A stretch of DNA of 58,950 nt from Crocinitomicaceae bacterium. Its GTDB lineage: Bacteria; Bacteroidota; Bacteroidia; Flavobacteriales_D; Crocinitomicaceae. Position 1 is the stretch's first letter; each line of letters opens with the position of its first letter. The translations under genes and the position numbers were made by a program. The DNA lies in contig JAGQYP010000020.1 of NCBI GenBank assembly GCA_020436025.1, positions 1 through 58,950 of the forward strand, read 5' to 3'. This document shows, in pieces, positions 31,543 through 41,470 of this stretch. The notes beneath the pieces are model-generated. The model was given only the letters and a program-made list of their open reading frames with translations, was not told where the DNA came from and ran no database searches.

Positions 31543-31974
31543 CTAATAACTTTCTACTTCAGCTAAAGGCAATTTACTTTTCATGAATTGTCCAGTCCCA
31601 GTAGCAACTACTTTACCTCTTTCATCATAAAGGCTAGCTTTAGCAAAATATTCATCAAAAGATAAACGAATAACTTCTCCTACTGCTTTGACTTTTCCAG
31701 TTCTTAGAGGTCTTTTAATATCTACATGAAATTTGGCGGTCACAATGAACTGGTCCTCCAATTGCGACTGCACTGCAAAATAACAGGCATCATCCAGAAG
31801 TTTAAAGAATACCGATCCATGTACCGAACCTCCTGCGTGGAAATACTTTTCTTCGAGATCCAATTCAATCTCGCATTGTCCCCTTGAGATTTTGATTTTA
31901 AGAGTGTCGTAAAATTCATGAAGCGGAGCGGCATAATACATTTGCTCCAGTTTTGAGTAGTGCTCCTGAGTCAT
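31543..31974 (-). CDS. Hotdog-fold thioesterase (PaaI-like)
   Basis: A 143-residue acyl-CoA thioesterase-like protein. The hotdog signature HAGGSVHGSVFFKLLDDACYFA spans the central helix, with the His-Gly-Gly and Asp positions typical of the PaaI/DUF4442 group. FHVDIKRPLRTGKVKAVGEVIRLSFDEYFAKASLYDE covers the following strands. It is 10 bases downstream of tsaD and probably co-transcribed. Substrate unknown. Confidence 0.85.
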   Translation of the reverse strand: MTQEHYSKLEQMYYAAPLHEFYDTLKIKISRGQCEIELDLEEKYFHAGGSVHGSVFFKLLDDACYFAVQSQLEDQFIVTAKFHVDIKRPLRTGKVKAVGEVIRLSFDEYFAKASLYDERGKVVATGTGQFMKSKLPLAEVESY

Positions 31975-31984
31975 GAGTTTTAAA

Positions 31985-33004
31985 TTAAAATTCTATTCTA
32001 GCCTTTGGTGTTATTCTTTGGTTTACAAAAGACCCCTCAAGATACTTAAAATATCCCAGAATTCCAATCATCGCAGCATTATCTGTACAATATTCAAATT
32101 TAGGGATGTAGGTATTCCAATCTTTCTCATTCCCAAGCCTTTGAATCTCCATTCTCAGTCTAGAATTGGCACTTACTCCCCCTGCAATCGCAATCTCTTT
32201 TATATTGGTTTTTTTGGAGGCTAAAATCAAATTTTTCAGCAGAATATCTACAATTGTTTTTTGCACTGAAGCACACAGATCATTCAGATTGTTTTGGACA
32301 AAATTCGGATCTTTTTCTACTTCTTTTTTCAAGAAGTATAAAACGCTTGTTTTTAAACCACTAAATGAAAAATTAAGTTCTGTAGTTTTCGGATGGGGAA
32401 AAGAAAATTTATCCGAATCCCCCAACTGTGCATATTTATCTACCAAAGGTCCTCCAGGGTAAGGCAAGCCCATTATTTTCGCAATTTTATCAAATGCTTC
32501 TCCCGCCGCATCATCTATGGTCTTTCCAAGAATCTCCATCTTTGTTGGCGAATCGACTTTTACTATCATGGTATGACCTCCAGATACCGTCAGACATAAA
32601 AAAGGAAAATTCGGAATGGCTTCATTATCCTGAATAAAATGGGAAATGATATGAGCTTTCAAGTGATCAACTGCAATCAAGGGAATTCCCAAACCAAGCG
32701 CCAAAGATTTTGCAAAACTCGCACCAACAATCAAGGACCCCAACAAACCTGGCCCTTCTGTAAATGCTATCGCATCAAGTTGTTCCTTTTTAATCCCTGC
32801 TCTCTTCAAGGCGGTATCCACTACTGGAATAATATTCTGCTGATGGGCTCGACTCGCTAACTCAGGTACCACTCCCCCATATTCTTTATGTACATCCTGA
32901 GTAGCGATAATATTAGAAAGAACTTTATCGTTTTCTAATATCGCAACAGAAGTATCGTCACAAGAGGATTCAATTGCCAGAATATATGTGCGTTTAATCG
33001 TCAA
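31985..33004 (-). CDS. tsaD: tRNA N6-adenosine threonylcarbamoyltransferase TsaD
   Basis: Catalytic subunit for t6A37 modification of ANN-decoding tRNAs. Conserved blocks are YILAIESSCDDTSVA, VPELASRAHQ, the metal-binding His pair in HLKAHIISHF, CLTVSGGHTMIV and IAGGVSANSRLR. No ATG is available in frame. I choose TTG at 33004 (MTIKRTYILAIESS) because it gives the family's usual leader length. A TTG at 33040 would add a hydrophobic/basic 12-residue extension, and ATT at 32998 is a further option. Divergent from tamB, with about 68 bases between. Confidence 0.93.
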   Translation of the reverse strand: MTIKRTYILAIESSCDDTSVAILENDKVLSNIIATQDVHKEYGGVVPELASRAHQQNIIPVVDTALKRAGIKKEQLDAIAFTEGPGLLGSLIVGASFAKSLALGLGIPLIAVDHLKAHIISHFIQDNEAIPNFPFLCLTVSGGHTMIVKVDSPTKMEILGKTIDDAAGEAFDKIAKIMGLPYPGGPLVDKYAQLGDSDKFSFPHPKTTELNFSFSGLKTSVLYFLKKEVEKDPNFVQNNLNDLCASVQKTIVDILLKNLILASKKTNIKEIAIAGGVSANSRLRMEIQRLGNEKDWNTYIPKFEYCTDNAAMIGILGYFKYLEGSFVNQRITPKARIEF

Positions 33005-33072
33005 ATTTATTGTATTTTTAAGCCAAAAAAAGAATCGCAAAGGTAGTCAAAATAGTAGGAAGGGGAAGTTTT

Positions 33073-36000
33073 ATGCTTCTGGAATTCATCTTAATTTTGA
33101 TTATCTCTCTGGCCTTTGCAATTCGTACTTCTACTTTTCAGACTTGGTTGGCCAATAGAGTAGCCTCCTATTTATCTGATGAATGGGGCACCGTTGTGAC
33201 TATTGATCAGGTAGAAATAATATTCTTTGACAGTGCTGAAATCAAAGGACTTTATGCTGAAGATCAACATGGAGACACCCTGATCTATGCTCAAAATATT
33301 TGGGTAGAAATTGAAGATTTTTCGTTCAAAAAGAAGTTTTTCTACATTGAAAACATTGAACTGGAGAATACAACTGCTTACCTTGTCAAACACGAAGGTG
33401 AAGAAGATCTCAATCTCAAATTCATCATCGACTATTTTACTCCTGAAGTGCCTGACACATCCAAAATCGATTTTGACTTCCGAATTGCCAAAATTAGTCT
33501 GAATAATGTCCATTTTAAATACAAGGATGAAAATAAACCTGAACAAGACTTTGGTGTCAATTACAAGGATATTGATGTTAATGACGTTCAACTTGTCTTT
33601 TCTGATTTCAAATTAATTCCAGGAGGAGTTGAAGTACACATAGACCATGTAGAAGGAAGAGATAAAAGTGGTGCGGAAATATTTGCCATGCGATCGGATG
33701 TCGTAATTGACTCTCTCGGCCTTATAATGGATGACCTGTATCTCGAAGTTGGAACAAGTAATCTGGATCTCGAACAACTTAAATTCAAAACAAAAACATG
33801 GAAATCATGGACTTATTTCGAAGACAGTGTGAGGTTGTCGGCCAATTTTAGAGCAACAGAAGTAAGTTTACTTGATGTTTCTTATTTTGCTCCTCCTCTC
33901 AAAGGTCTTGACCAAAAAGTAAAAATTCAGGGAAAAGTTCAAGGAAAAGTAAGAAAGCTAAAGGTGAAAAACTTTGATCTTACCACTGGGAAACACACGC
34001 ACATAGCGGGTTCTTTCAATATTCCTGATTATCGTGACTTCTACAATTCCTTTGTGGATTTCAATTTTAGTAATATTCAAACTTCTGTGGAAGACATAGA
34101 AACCTTCCCCCTCTACCCTTTTGATTCGGGTAAAAAGGTTCAAATTCCTTCCAATTTAAGGGGGTTGGGGATTGTCAACATAAACGACGGTTTTGTCTAT
34201 GGTCCAATTTCAGGAGATGGATTCATTTTAGAAGCCTCTGTCAAATCTGGGCTAGGAAACGCTGTAGCCAAGAGAGGGATCAAGATCAATTACAATTTTG
34301 ACGATTCGACTTTTTATTATCAAGGGCCACAAGACCCAACAAAGTTCGAGAAAAAAGAATACGACATCATTGTTGATAATGTCAATTTAAAAGCAGTTAC
34401 AGGAAATGATGCGTTTGGAATCATGGACGGAGGAATCTTCATAAAAGGGAAAGGCCTTAATAGGAAAAACATGGATATTGATCTGTCCGGAAATGTGGAT
34501 CTTTTGCAGTTTAAGGGATATTCCTATTCTGATCTTCAGATTACTGAAGGTAAAATTAAAAACAATCGATTTGTAGGTAAAATCCGTGTTGAAGAGGAAA
34601 ATATCAGCATGTCTTACGACGGAATGGTGGATTTTGGTCCAAGCAATAATTTGGATTTCAATTTAAATATCAGTCGAGCCATGCTTACAAAACTGAACAT
34701 TGTCTCGAAAGATAGTTCCCGAATGGAAACTGAATTATGTGCCGATATTCATGTCAAAACCTCGGGTAAAACACTAAATAATATCAAAGGAGACATCAAA
34801 ATCTTTAATCTCAATTTTAGACAGGATACTTTGGATGTCTTTATGGATTCCATAAGTCTGCATATCGGTAGATCCAAGGAGATTGACTCTCTCATTCTCA
34901 AAAGCGACCTCATAGATGGGAAAATTGCAGGAAAATTCGACCTGACGGGTATTCAAAACACTTTGAAGAATCAATTCCAGAAAATTTTTCCAGATTATTT
35001 TCAGGAGGAAACGGAATACAAAGAAAAAAATTCAAAATTTAAATTCAATGTGACGCTTCATAATGCGCAACCAATTCTGAATTTAATCTATCCGGATATC
35101 CAAATCGCCAAAAAATCATCCATCAAAGGACGCTTTAATTCAGAAGACCATTCTTTTAAATTCGATATTAAAAGTAGTCGATTGGCTTACAAAGATGTTG
35201 TGTTTGATGATGTACATGTGAAAAACTCCGGTGCCCCTTTGCAGTTGGATCTTGTATTGGATGTTGGACATATTACTGCTACTGAGAAATTAAAATTCAA
35301 CCAAATACACATGACCGCTCATGGAGAATACAATTTCATCAATGCGGATCTGGTTTGGCATGTGGATAATTACCCCGACAATTACGGCAGTTTGGTATGG
35401 GAAACTCAAATTATTTCTCCAGAAGAATATATTCTGGATTTCGATATTTCCAAAATTCCAATTCGAGGTCAAACCTGGAATATTGAAGATCGAGGAATGG
35501 TTTTTCTAAAAGGCAATGGTAGAACAATTGAACTTTCGAATATTCGAATCTCGAAAGAGAATAGAGAAATTAATCTAGACGGTACCCTTTCCCGTGATTC
35601 TGCACAGGTACTTAATTATATGATCAAAGACTTCGAACTAGAAGATTTAGATGAATTCTTAACTGAAGATCTTCATTTCGATGGAACGATGAACGCTTAC
35701 GGTGAAATCAGGGATATTTTTACCAATTTCGATATTACAACCATGGCAGGTATCGATTCCTTCCGTATCAACAACGAATTTATCGGAGACTTGATGTTTA
35801 GTCAGCAATGGAACAACAACACCCTCAGCTTTGATATCGAAGGAGGGATCATGAGAAAGTTCAAACATGTCAAAGAAAAAATCAAAACCTTTGATTTTAG
35901 AGGTAAATATTATTTGTTTAGAGAGGAAAACAACTTAGACCTAGCCTTAGTATTTGACAAGACAGATATCAGTTTTGTTAATTCATTCCTTCCCGAAAAA

Positions 36001-37842
36001 CATGTGAACAATGTTAGAGGATTTTTAAATGGACAGCTGGATATGGTCGGTACATTATCCAAACCAATATTTAAAGGGAAAGTTGATTTTCAAGCTGGTA
36101 ATATTTTCATAGACATGCTCGGAAATAACTTCGGAGTCATGGGTGAAATTGAATCCGTGGAAGATGGTTTTTACATTAACCAAATGTACATCACGGATCC
36201 CGATGGAAACACAGGAATGGTCTATGGATCTGTTTACCATAGTAATTTTAGAGATTGGAACTTCAACGCGACGGTTGATTTATTTAATAACCCCTTCGAA
36301 TTCCTTCCCTCAGGTTTCCCAAAACCATTAGAGCGTTTCCAATTATTGAATACAGAATATGAGGACGGAGACACCTACTATGGAATTGCTTATGTAACCG
36401 GAACAACAGAAATCTCTGGAGATGAGTCTCATTTTGAGATTTCTTCCAACATCAAAACTCTGGAGGGAACTAAAATCAGCTTCCCAATGTATGGAAGCAC
36501 AGATTTATCTGAAGACGACTTTATTGTATTTACAATCAAAGACTCCACCCTATTGCATGACGAGGTTGACGATAGAATAAGCGGTGTAGATTTAAAATTG
36601 AAACTAGATATTTCGCCCCAAACCGAAGCAAGAATTGTATTTGATGAAACTACAGGGGATTTGATTAAAGCAAATGGAGAAGGGATTATAGATTTGAATC
36701 TTAATACTCTAGGGGAAATTACAATGACTGGAAAATATACCATTCAGCAAGGAAAATACTATTTCAGCATGAAAAATCTGATCAAAAAAGACTTTACTCT
36801 GCGTAAAGGAGGAACCATTGATTGGACAGGTTCTCCCTACGAAGCAGACTTAGATGTTCAGGCTGTTTATTCTGTAAAAGCCTCCTTCACAGAAGCCATT
36901 CCCGACATCACGAATTCATCCAATTCAACAAAAAGTCAAGTAGACTGTGTTCTTGAACTTTCTAAAAGTCTCTCGAATCCTCAAATGGACATTGATATTC
37001 AATCTCCTGTGAATAATGAATCTGCAAAAACGGTCTTATCAAGAATCAAAAGCTCTGAAGACGAACTAAATAGACAGTTTTTCTCTTTATTGATGATGCA
37101 AAAATTCCAACCCATCGTTGGGGTACAAAGTAATATTGGGGGTGGTGTTGCCAATGCGGTTGGAGATGCTCTTACGGGTCAGATCAACTCTATTTTGAAT
37201 TCCATCGATGAGAACTACAATTTCAATGTGAACTATAATCAGGATGATGTAAACAAGACTGAGCGCTATGAAATTGGGATGTCAACAGAAGTCTTGAACG
37301 ACCGTCTCGTTATTTCCGGAAACTTTGGATTAGAAAACTACTCTGGGGGAGAAGGTAATCAAAACAATTTTATTGGAGATGTGAAAATCGAATACAAGAT
37401 TAGTAAGGATGGATCCTTTAGAGTGAGTGCTTTTAATCAGTCTAATGACACGAGAATCCTTCAAACAAAAGATCTAGGGCAATTTACTCAAGGAATTGGT
37501 ATTCACTATGAAGAAGATTTTGACAAATTCAAGGATTTCAAACTATTAGGCTATTTTCTGGACCTGTTTAGAAAAGAAAAAATATTCTGGGATACTACTC
37601 CTAAATCTCAATCTCCAAAATGGCGTTCGGTTTATGATGATTTGGAACCAATGGAACTAGATTCCAACAAACAGGATTCGTCTAAAATTGACGATTCTAC
37701 CAATGTATTTAACGGCTATCAAATAAAAAATACCCATATTTACACACCAAAAAATTACCTCGAAGGAAATAATAGATCGCCTTTTAAAGAGGAAGAAATG
37801 CTAGAATTTAAAACCATTTTACAAAGAGAAAATGAATACTAA
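33073..37842 (+). CDS. tamB: Translocation and assembly module TamB (DUF490)
   Basis: A 1589-residue envelope protein anchored by one N-terminal membrane segment (MLLEFILILIISLAFAIRTS). AsmA-like beta-helical repeats span the periplasm. The C-terminal DUF490/TamB domain (~1050-1470) contains NPQMDIDIQSPVNNESAKTVLSRI, the FFSLLMMQKFQP stretch and GYFLDLF-type strands. Members of this family bridge inner and outer membranes and move phospholipids or assist barrel assembly. A hydrophilic Asp/Asn/Ser-rich tail of ~90 residues follows the domain. It overlaps accC by 11 bases, an arrangement whose logic is not obvious. No TamA (BamA-like) gene is adjacent. Confidence 0.9.
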   Translation: MLLEFILILIISLAFAIRTSTFQTWLANRVASYLSDEWGTVVTIDQVEIIFFDSAEIKGLYAEDQHGDTLIYAQNIWVEIEDFSFKKKFFYIENIELENTTAYLVKHEGEEDLNLKFIIDYFTPEVPDTSKIDFDFRIAKISLNNVHFKYKDENKPEQDFGVNYKDIDVNDVQLVFSDFKLIPGGVEVHIDHVEGRDKSGAEIFAMRSDVVIDSLGLIMDDLYLEVGTSNLDLEQLKFKTKTWKSWTYFEDSVRLSANFRATEVSLLDVSYFAPPLKGLDQKVKIQGKVQGKVRKLKVKNFDLTTGKHTHIAGSFNIPDYRDFYNSFVDFNFSNIQTSVEDIETFPLYPFDSGKKVQIPSNLRGLGIVNINDGFVYGPISGDGFILEASVKSGLGNAVAKRGIKINYNFDDSTFYYQGPQDPTKFEKKEYDIIVDNVNLKAVTGNDAFGIMDGGIFIKGKGLNRKNMDIDLSGNVDLLQFKGYSYSDLQITEGKIKNNRFVGKIRVEEENISMSYDGMVDFGPSNNLDFNLNISRAMLTKLNIVSKDSSRMETELCADIHVKTSGKTLNNIKGDIKIFNLNFRQDTLDVFMDSISLHIGRSKEIDSLILKSDLIDGKIAGKFDLTGIQNTLKNQFQKIFPDYFQEETEYKEKNSKFKFNVTLHNAQPILNLIYPDIQIAKKSSIKGRFNSEDHSFKFDIKSSRLAYKDVVFDDVHVKNSGAPLQLDLVLDVGHITATEKLKFNQIHMTAHGEYNFINADLVWHVDNYPDNYGSLVWETQIISPEEYILDFDISKIPIRGQTWNIEDRGMVFLKGNGRTIELSNIRISKENREINLDGTLSRDSAQVLNYMIKDFELEDLDEFLTEDLHFDGTMNAYGEIRDIFTNFDITTMAGIDSFRINNEFIGDLMFSQQWNNNTLSFDIEGGIMRKFKHVKEKIKTFDFRGKYYLFREENNLDLALVFDKTDISFVNSFLPEKHVNNVRGFLNGQLDMVGTLSKPIFKGKVDFQAGNIFIDMLGNNFGVMGEIESVEDGFYINQMYITDPDGNTGMVYGSVYHSNFRDWNFNATVDLFNNPFEFLPSGFPKPLERFQLLNTEYEDGDTYYGIAYVTGTTEISGDESHFEISSNIKTLEGTKISFPMYGSTDLSEDDFIVFTIKDSTLLHDEVDDRISGVDLKLKLDISPQTEARIVFDETTGDLIKANGEGIIDLNLNTLGEITMTGKYTIQQGKYYFSMKNLIKKDFTLRKGGTIDWTGSPYEADLDVQAVYSVKASFTEAIPDITNSSNSTKSQVDCVLELSKSLSNPQMDIDIQSPVNNESAKTVLSRIKSSEDELNRQFFSLLMMQKFQPIVGVQSNIGGGVANAVGDALTGQINSILNSIDENYNFNVNYNQDDVNKTERYEIGMSTEVLNDRLVISGNFGLENYSGGEGNQNNFIGDVKIEYKISKDGSFRVSAFNQSNDTRILQTKDLGQFTQGIGIHYEEDFDKFKDFKLLGYFLDLFRKEKIFWDTTPKSQSPKWRSVYDDLEPMELDSNKQDSSKIDDSTNVFNGYQIKNTHIYTPKNYLEGNNRSPFKEEEMLEFKTILQRENEY

Positions 37843-39325
37843 AAATTTTTCCAAAATACTGGTTGCCAACAGAGGAGAAATCGCCTGTAGAATTATTCGA
37901 TCAATCAAAAAAATGGGTAAAACATCCGTTGCAATCTATTCAGAGGCTGATGAAAATGCACTTTTCACCCAATTGGCAGATGAAGCTTATTTGATTGGGA
38001 AAGCAGACAGCGCAGACTCCTATCTAAATATTGAAAAAATCATCAGTATTTGTAAAGAACACCATGTAGATGCAGTTCATCCCGGATATGGATTCCTATC
38101 TGAAAACTCCAATTTTGCAAAGGCCTTGACTAATAACGGCATCACATTGATTGGACCTTCACCCGAAGCCATGGATTTGATGGGGTCCAAGCTTGCTGCA
38201 AAAGAAACAGTAGCTAAATATGACGTACCAATGGTTCCAGGAACTGAAGGGGCTGTAGAAAATCCGGACCTCGCATCCAAAATTGCGGACGAAATCGGAT
38301 TGCCAATTCTGATAAAAGCATCTGCCGGTGGAGGTGGAAAAGGGATGCGCGTAGTTTATGAGAAATCAGAAGTAAAAGAACAATTCGAAAGAGCGGTTTC
38401 AGAAGCAATTAGTGCTTTTGGAGATGGTCAGGTATTTATCGAGAAATTCGTTGAAGAACCCAGACACATCGAGATTCAAATACTAGCCGATCGACATGGA
38501 AATGTAGTCTATCTGAATGAAAGAGAATGTTCGATCCAAAGACGACATCAAAAAGTCATTGAGGAAGCACCTAGTCCTGTCATCACCCCAGAATTAAGAA
38601 AGCAGATGGGAGAAGCAGCCTGCAATGTGGCTCGATCTTGTGATTACGAAGGAGCTGGAACTGTTGAATTCTTATACGACAGTGGAAATTTTTATTTCCT
38701 AGAGATGAATACCAGACTTCAGGTAGAACACCCGGTAACGGAATATATCACTGGAGTCGATCTTGTTGAAGAACAAATTAAAATCGCTCAGGGTGAAGAA
38801 ATGAAAATTCGTCAGGAAGATGTAAAAATAGATGGTCATGCTATCGAAGTTAGAGTCTATGCTGAAGATCCTTTCAATAATTTCTTACCTGATATCGGAA
38901 AATTAATTAAGTATAAAGAACCTAAAGGAATTGGAATCCGAGTGGATTCAGGATTTGTTGAAGGCGATACCATTCCTCTTCAATATGATCCGATGATTGC
39001 TAAATTAATTGTACATGCTAAGGATCGAAATTCAGCCATTGAAAAAATGACTCATGCAATTAATAATTATAAAATCATTGGTATTTCGACTACCCTTGGT
39101 TTTTGTGAATTTGCCATTAATCACGAGGATTTCGTGTCTGGAAACTTCTCCACAAATTTCGTTAAGAAAAATTTCGAAAACCCTGAGGTCATGTATGATA
39201 GCAATCCAGATATCATGTTGGCAGGAGCGATTAAAACATTTTTAAACAAAGAAGAAGAACTTCAAAATATTGAAACCGCTTCTATCAGTCCACAAGGTGT
39301 TTCGGAATGGACTTCAAGAAAGTAA
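37832..39325 (+). CDS. accC: Biotin carboxylase (acetyl/propionyl-CoA carboxylase subunit)
   Basis: A 497-residue ATP-grasp enzyme that carboxylates biotin on a carrier protein. The N-terminus FSKILVANRGEIACRIIRS and HPGYGFLSEN, the glycine-rich KASAGGGGKGMRVV, and the catalytic EAPSPVITPELR with EMNTRLQVEHPVTEYITGVDLVEEQI are all present. No biotin carrier or carboxyltransferase gene is adjacent. The N-terminus and length fit both acetyl-CoA and propionyl-CoA carboxylases. Start ATG lies inside tamB, suggesting coupling. bioD 16 kb away supplies the cofactor pathway. Confidence 0.9.
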   Translation: MNTKNFSKILVANRGEIACRIIRSIKKMGKTSVAIYSEADENALFTQLADEAYLIGKADSADSYLNIEKIISICKEHHVDAVHPGYGFLSENSNFAKALTNNGITLIGPSPEAMDLMGSKLAAKETVAKYDVPMVPGTEGAVENPDLASKIADEIGLPILIKASAGGGGKGMRVVYEKSEVKEQFERAVSEAISAFGDGQVFIEKFVEEPRHIEIQILADRHGNVVYLNERECSIQRRHQKVIEEAPSPVITPELRKQMGEAACNVARSCDYEGAGTVEFLYDSGNFYFLEMNTRLQVEHPVTEYITGVDLVEEQIKIAQGEEMKIRQEDVKIDGHAIEVRVYAEDPFNNFLPDIGKLIKYKEPKGIGIRVDSGFVEGDTIPLQYDPMIAKLIVHAKDRNSAIEKMTHAINNYKIIGISTTLGFCEFAINHEDFVSGNFSTNFVKKNFENPEVMYDSNPDIMLAGAIKTFLNKEEELQNIETASISPQGVSEWTSRK

Positions 39326-39346
39326 GAAAAACTTCATCCAATTAGG

Positions 39347-39377
39347 TTGAAATTTTAATTAATAAAATATACATTTG
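39347..39377 (+). promoter_or_regulatory. Bacteroidota-type promoter for sucC
   Basis: TTG at 39347-39349, a 20-base spacer and TACATTTG at 39370-39377 match the -33/-7 consensus. The box ends 20 bases before the sucC start codon. Confidence 0.65.
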
Positions 39378-39397
39378 AGCAACAAAAATTATCAAAA

Positions 39398-40609
39398 ATG
39401 AATCTTCACGAATATCAAGGAAAATCTATACTTAAAAGTTTCGGTGTTGCAATTCAAGAAGGAAAAGTTGTTGACAGCCCTTCTCAAGCCGTAGCTGCTG
39501 CAAAAGAACTTACTACTGAAACTGGAACTGAATGGTACGTAGTTAAAGCACAAATCCATGCCGGTGGTAGAGGAAAAGGAACTGTAACAGAAACTGGATC
39601 TCACGGTGTAGTTTTAGCTAAAGGAATTGATAAAGTAGAAGAAATTGCTGCTGGAATTCTTGGAGGACACCTTGTAACAGCGCAAACTAAAGCTGATGGA
39701 AAGAAAGTAAATAAAGTTTTGATTGCTCAGGATGTTTATTATCCTGGAGAATCTGAGCCTTCTGAATTCTATATGTCTGTTTTGATGAACAGAGAAAGAG
39801 GAAGAAATATCATCATGTATTCTACAGAAGGTGGTATGGACATCGAAAAAGTGGCAGAAGAAACACCTCATTTGATTTTCAAAGAAGAAATCGACCCAAG
39901 AGTAGGACTTCAAGGCTTCCAAGCTAGAAAGATTGCTTTTAATCTTGGATTGTCAGGAAAAGCATTGAAAGAAATGACAAAATTCGTTGCTGCTCTTTAC
40001 AAAGCTTACGAAGGATGTGATGCCTCTCTTTTCGAAATCAACCCTGTTTTGAAAACCTCTGATGATAGAATCATTGCTGTTGACTCTAAGGTTACTTTAG
40101 ATGATAATTCTCTTTTCAGACATCCAGATTATGCTGAAATGAGAGATAAGACAGAAGAAGATCCTACAGAAGTTGAAGCTGGAGAACATGGATTAAATTA
40201 TGTTGCTTTAGATGGTAACGTTGGATGTATGGTGAATGGTGCTGGACTAGCAATGGCCACTATGGATATCATCAAGCTTTCTGGAGGAAATCCTGCAAAC
40301 TTCCTTGATGTTGGAGGAACAGCAGATGCGGAAAGAGTTGAAAAAGCATTTAAAATCATTTTGAAAGATCCAGGTGTAAAAGCTATCCTTATTAATATTT
40401 TTGGAGGAATTGTAAGATGTGATCGTGTAGCGCAAGGAGTTGTTGACGCATACAAAAACATGGGAGAAATTCCTGTTCCAATTATTGTTAGACTTCAAGG
40501 TACCAACGCTGTAGAAGCTAAGAAACTGATAGATGAATCAGGATTGAATGTGCATTCTGCAGTATTGCTTCAAGAAGCTGCTGACAAAGTAAAAGAAGTT
40601 TTAGCATAG
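39398..40609 (+). CDS. sucC: Succinyl-CoA ligase beta subunit
   Basis: A 403-residue ATP-grasp subunit that, with SucD, converts succinyl-CoA to succinate with ATP/GTP formation in the TCA cycle. It opens MNLHEYQGKSILKSFGV. The nucleotide-binding segment is VKAQIHAGGRGKGTV. The C-terminal flavodoxin-like part contains GNVGCMVNGAGLAMATMD, NFLDVGGTADAERV and NIFGGIVRCDRVAQGV. The alpha subunit gene is not adjacent. It has its own promoter and a terminator at 40633, so it is monocistronic. Codon use is strongly A/T-ending and regular, as in highly expressed genes. Confidence 0.97.
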   Translation: MNLHEYQGKSILKSFGVAIQEGKVVDSPSQAVAAAKELTTETGTEWYVVKAQIHAGGRGKGTVTETGSHGVVLAKGIDKVEEIAAGILGGHLVTAQTKADGKKVNKVLIAQDVYYPGESEPSEFYMSVLMNRERGRNIIMYSTEGGMDIEKVAEETPHLIFKEEIDPRVGLQGFQARKIAFNLGLSGKALKEMTKFVAALYKAYEGCDASLFEINPVLKTSDDRIIAVDSKVTLDDNSLFRHPDYAEMRDKTEEDPTEVEAGEHGLNYVALDGNVGCMVNGAGLAMATMDIIKLSGGNPANFLDVGGTADAERVEKAFKIILKDPGVKAILINIFGGIVRCDRVAQGVVDAYKNMGEIPVPIIVRLQGTNAVEAKKLIDESGLNVHSAVLLQEAADKVKEVLA

Positions 40610-40632
40610 TATAAAACACAATATTTAAAGAG

Positions 40633-40663
40633 AAGGCTGTTCTAAAAGAATGGCCTTTTTTTA
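40633..40663 (+). terminator. Rho-independent terminator of sucC
   Basis: AAGGC at 40633-40637 pairs with GCCTT at 40653-40657, with an inner TTCT/AGAA pair extending the hairpin, followed by T-rich sequence. Confidence 0.75.
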
Positions 40664-40670
40664 TTTTTCC

Positions 40671-40678
40671 TATTTTTG
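40671..40678 (+). promoter_or_regulatory. -7 box for map
   Basis: TATTTTTG matches TAnnTTTG and lies 15 bases before the map start codon. The -33 region would lie in the sucC terminator. Confidence 0.5.
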
Positions 40679-40693
40679 CACAAAATTCAGTAA

Positions 40694-41470
40694 ATGATTA
40701 TCTATAAAACGCCCGAAGAAATTGAATTAATGAGAGAGGCCGCTCTAGTGGTTTCGAAAACTTTAGGAGAGGTAGCAAAAGCTATTCGACCTGGAGTTAC
40801 CCCTCTGGAACTGGATGCGATTGCAGAAAAAACAATTCGTGATCAGGGAGCAATTCCTGGTTTTTTGGGTTTATATGATTTTCCAAATACCTTATGCACT
40901 TCGGTAAATGAGCAAGTGGTTCATGGAATCCCAACTAACAAACCACTTGAGGAAGGAGATATCATATCTGTAGATTGTGGAGCTATTCTTCATGGATTTT
41001 ACGGAGATCACGCTTACACCTTTGAAGTGGGGGAAGTAGCTCCCGAAATTAAAAAGCTTCTTGAAGTAACGAAAGAGTGTCTAGAAATCGGAATTGAAGA
41101 AACTAAAGTAGGAAATCGAATTTCTGATATTGGTTTTGCCATACAACAACATGCAGAAAAATACGGTTATGGTGTGGTAAGGGAGCTTGTAGGACATGGA
41201 ATCGGTAGAACGATGCACGAAGATCCTCAAGTGCCAAATTATGGTAGAAGAGGTCGTGGAAAGAAAATTAAGGATGGTCTGACTATAGCCATTGAACCTA
41301 TGATTAATATGGGAACTGAAAGAGTCAATCAGCTTTCCGATAATTGGACTATCGTAACAGCAGATGGAAAACCAAGTGCACATTTCGAACATGATGTAGC
41401 TGTGGTAAACGGGAAAGCCATTAAACTTTCAACATTCGACTACATTTACGAAGCTCTTGGTCAAAAATAA
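40694..41470 (+). CDS. map: Type I methionine aminopeptidase
   Basis: A 258-residue M24 metallopeptidase that removes N-terminal Met from new proteins. Metal ligands and catalytic residues are visible in order: His in VVHGIPT, Asp in SVDCGA, Asp in YGDHAYTF, His in VGHGIGRTMHEDP, Glu in AIEPMINMG and Glu in FEHDVAVV. Length fits the bacterial type I enzyme without extension. It overlaps the following membrane protein gene by one base (TAATG). Confidence 0.97.
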   Translation: MIIYKTPEEIELMREAALVVSKTLGEVAKAIRPGVTPLELDAIAEKTIRDQGAIPGFLGLYDFPNTLCTSVNEQVVHGIPTNKPLEEGDIISVDCGAILHGFYGDHAYTFEVGEVAPEIKKLLEVTKECLEIGIEETKVGNRISDIGFAIQQHAEKYGYGVVRELVGHGIGRTMHEDPQVPNYGRRGRGKKIKDGLTIAIEPMINMGTERVNQLSDNWTIVTADGKPSAHFEHDVAVVNGKAIKLSTFDYIYEALGQK

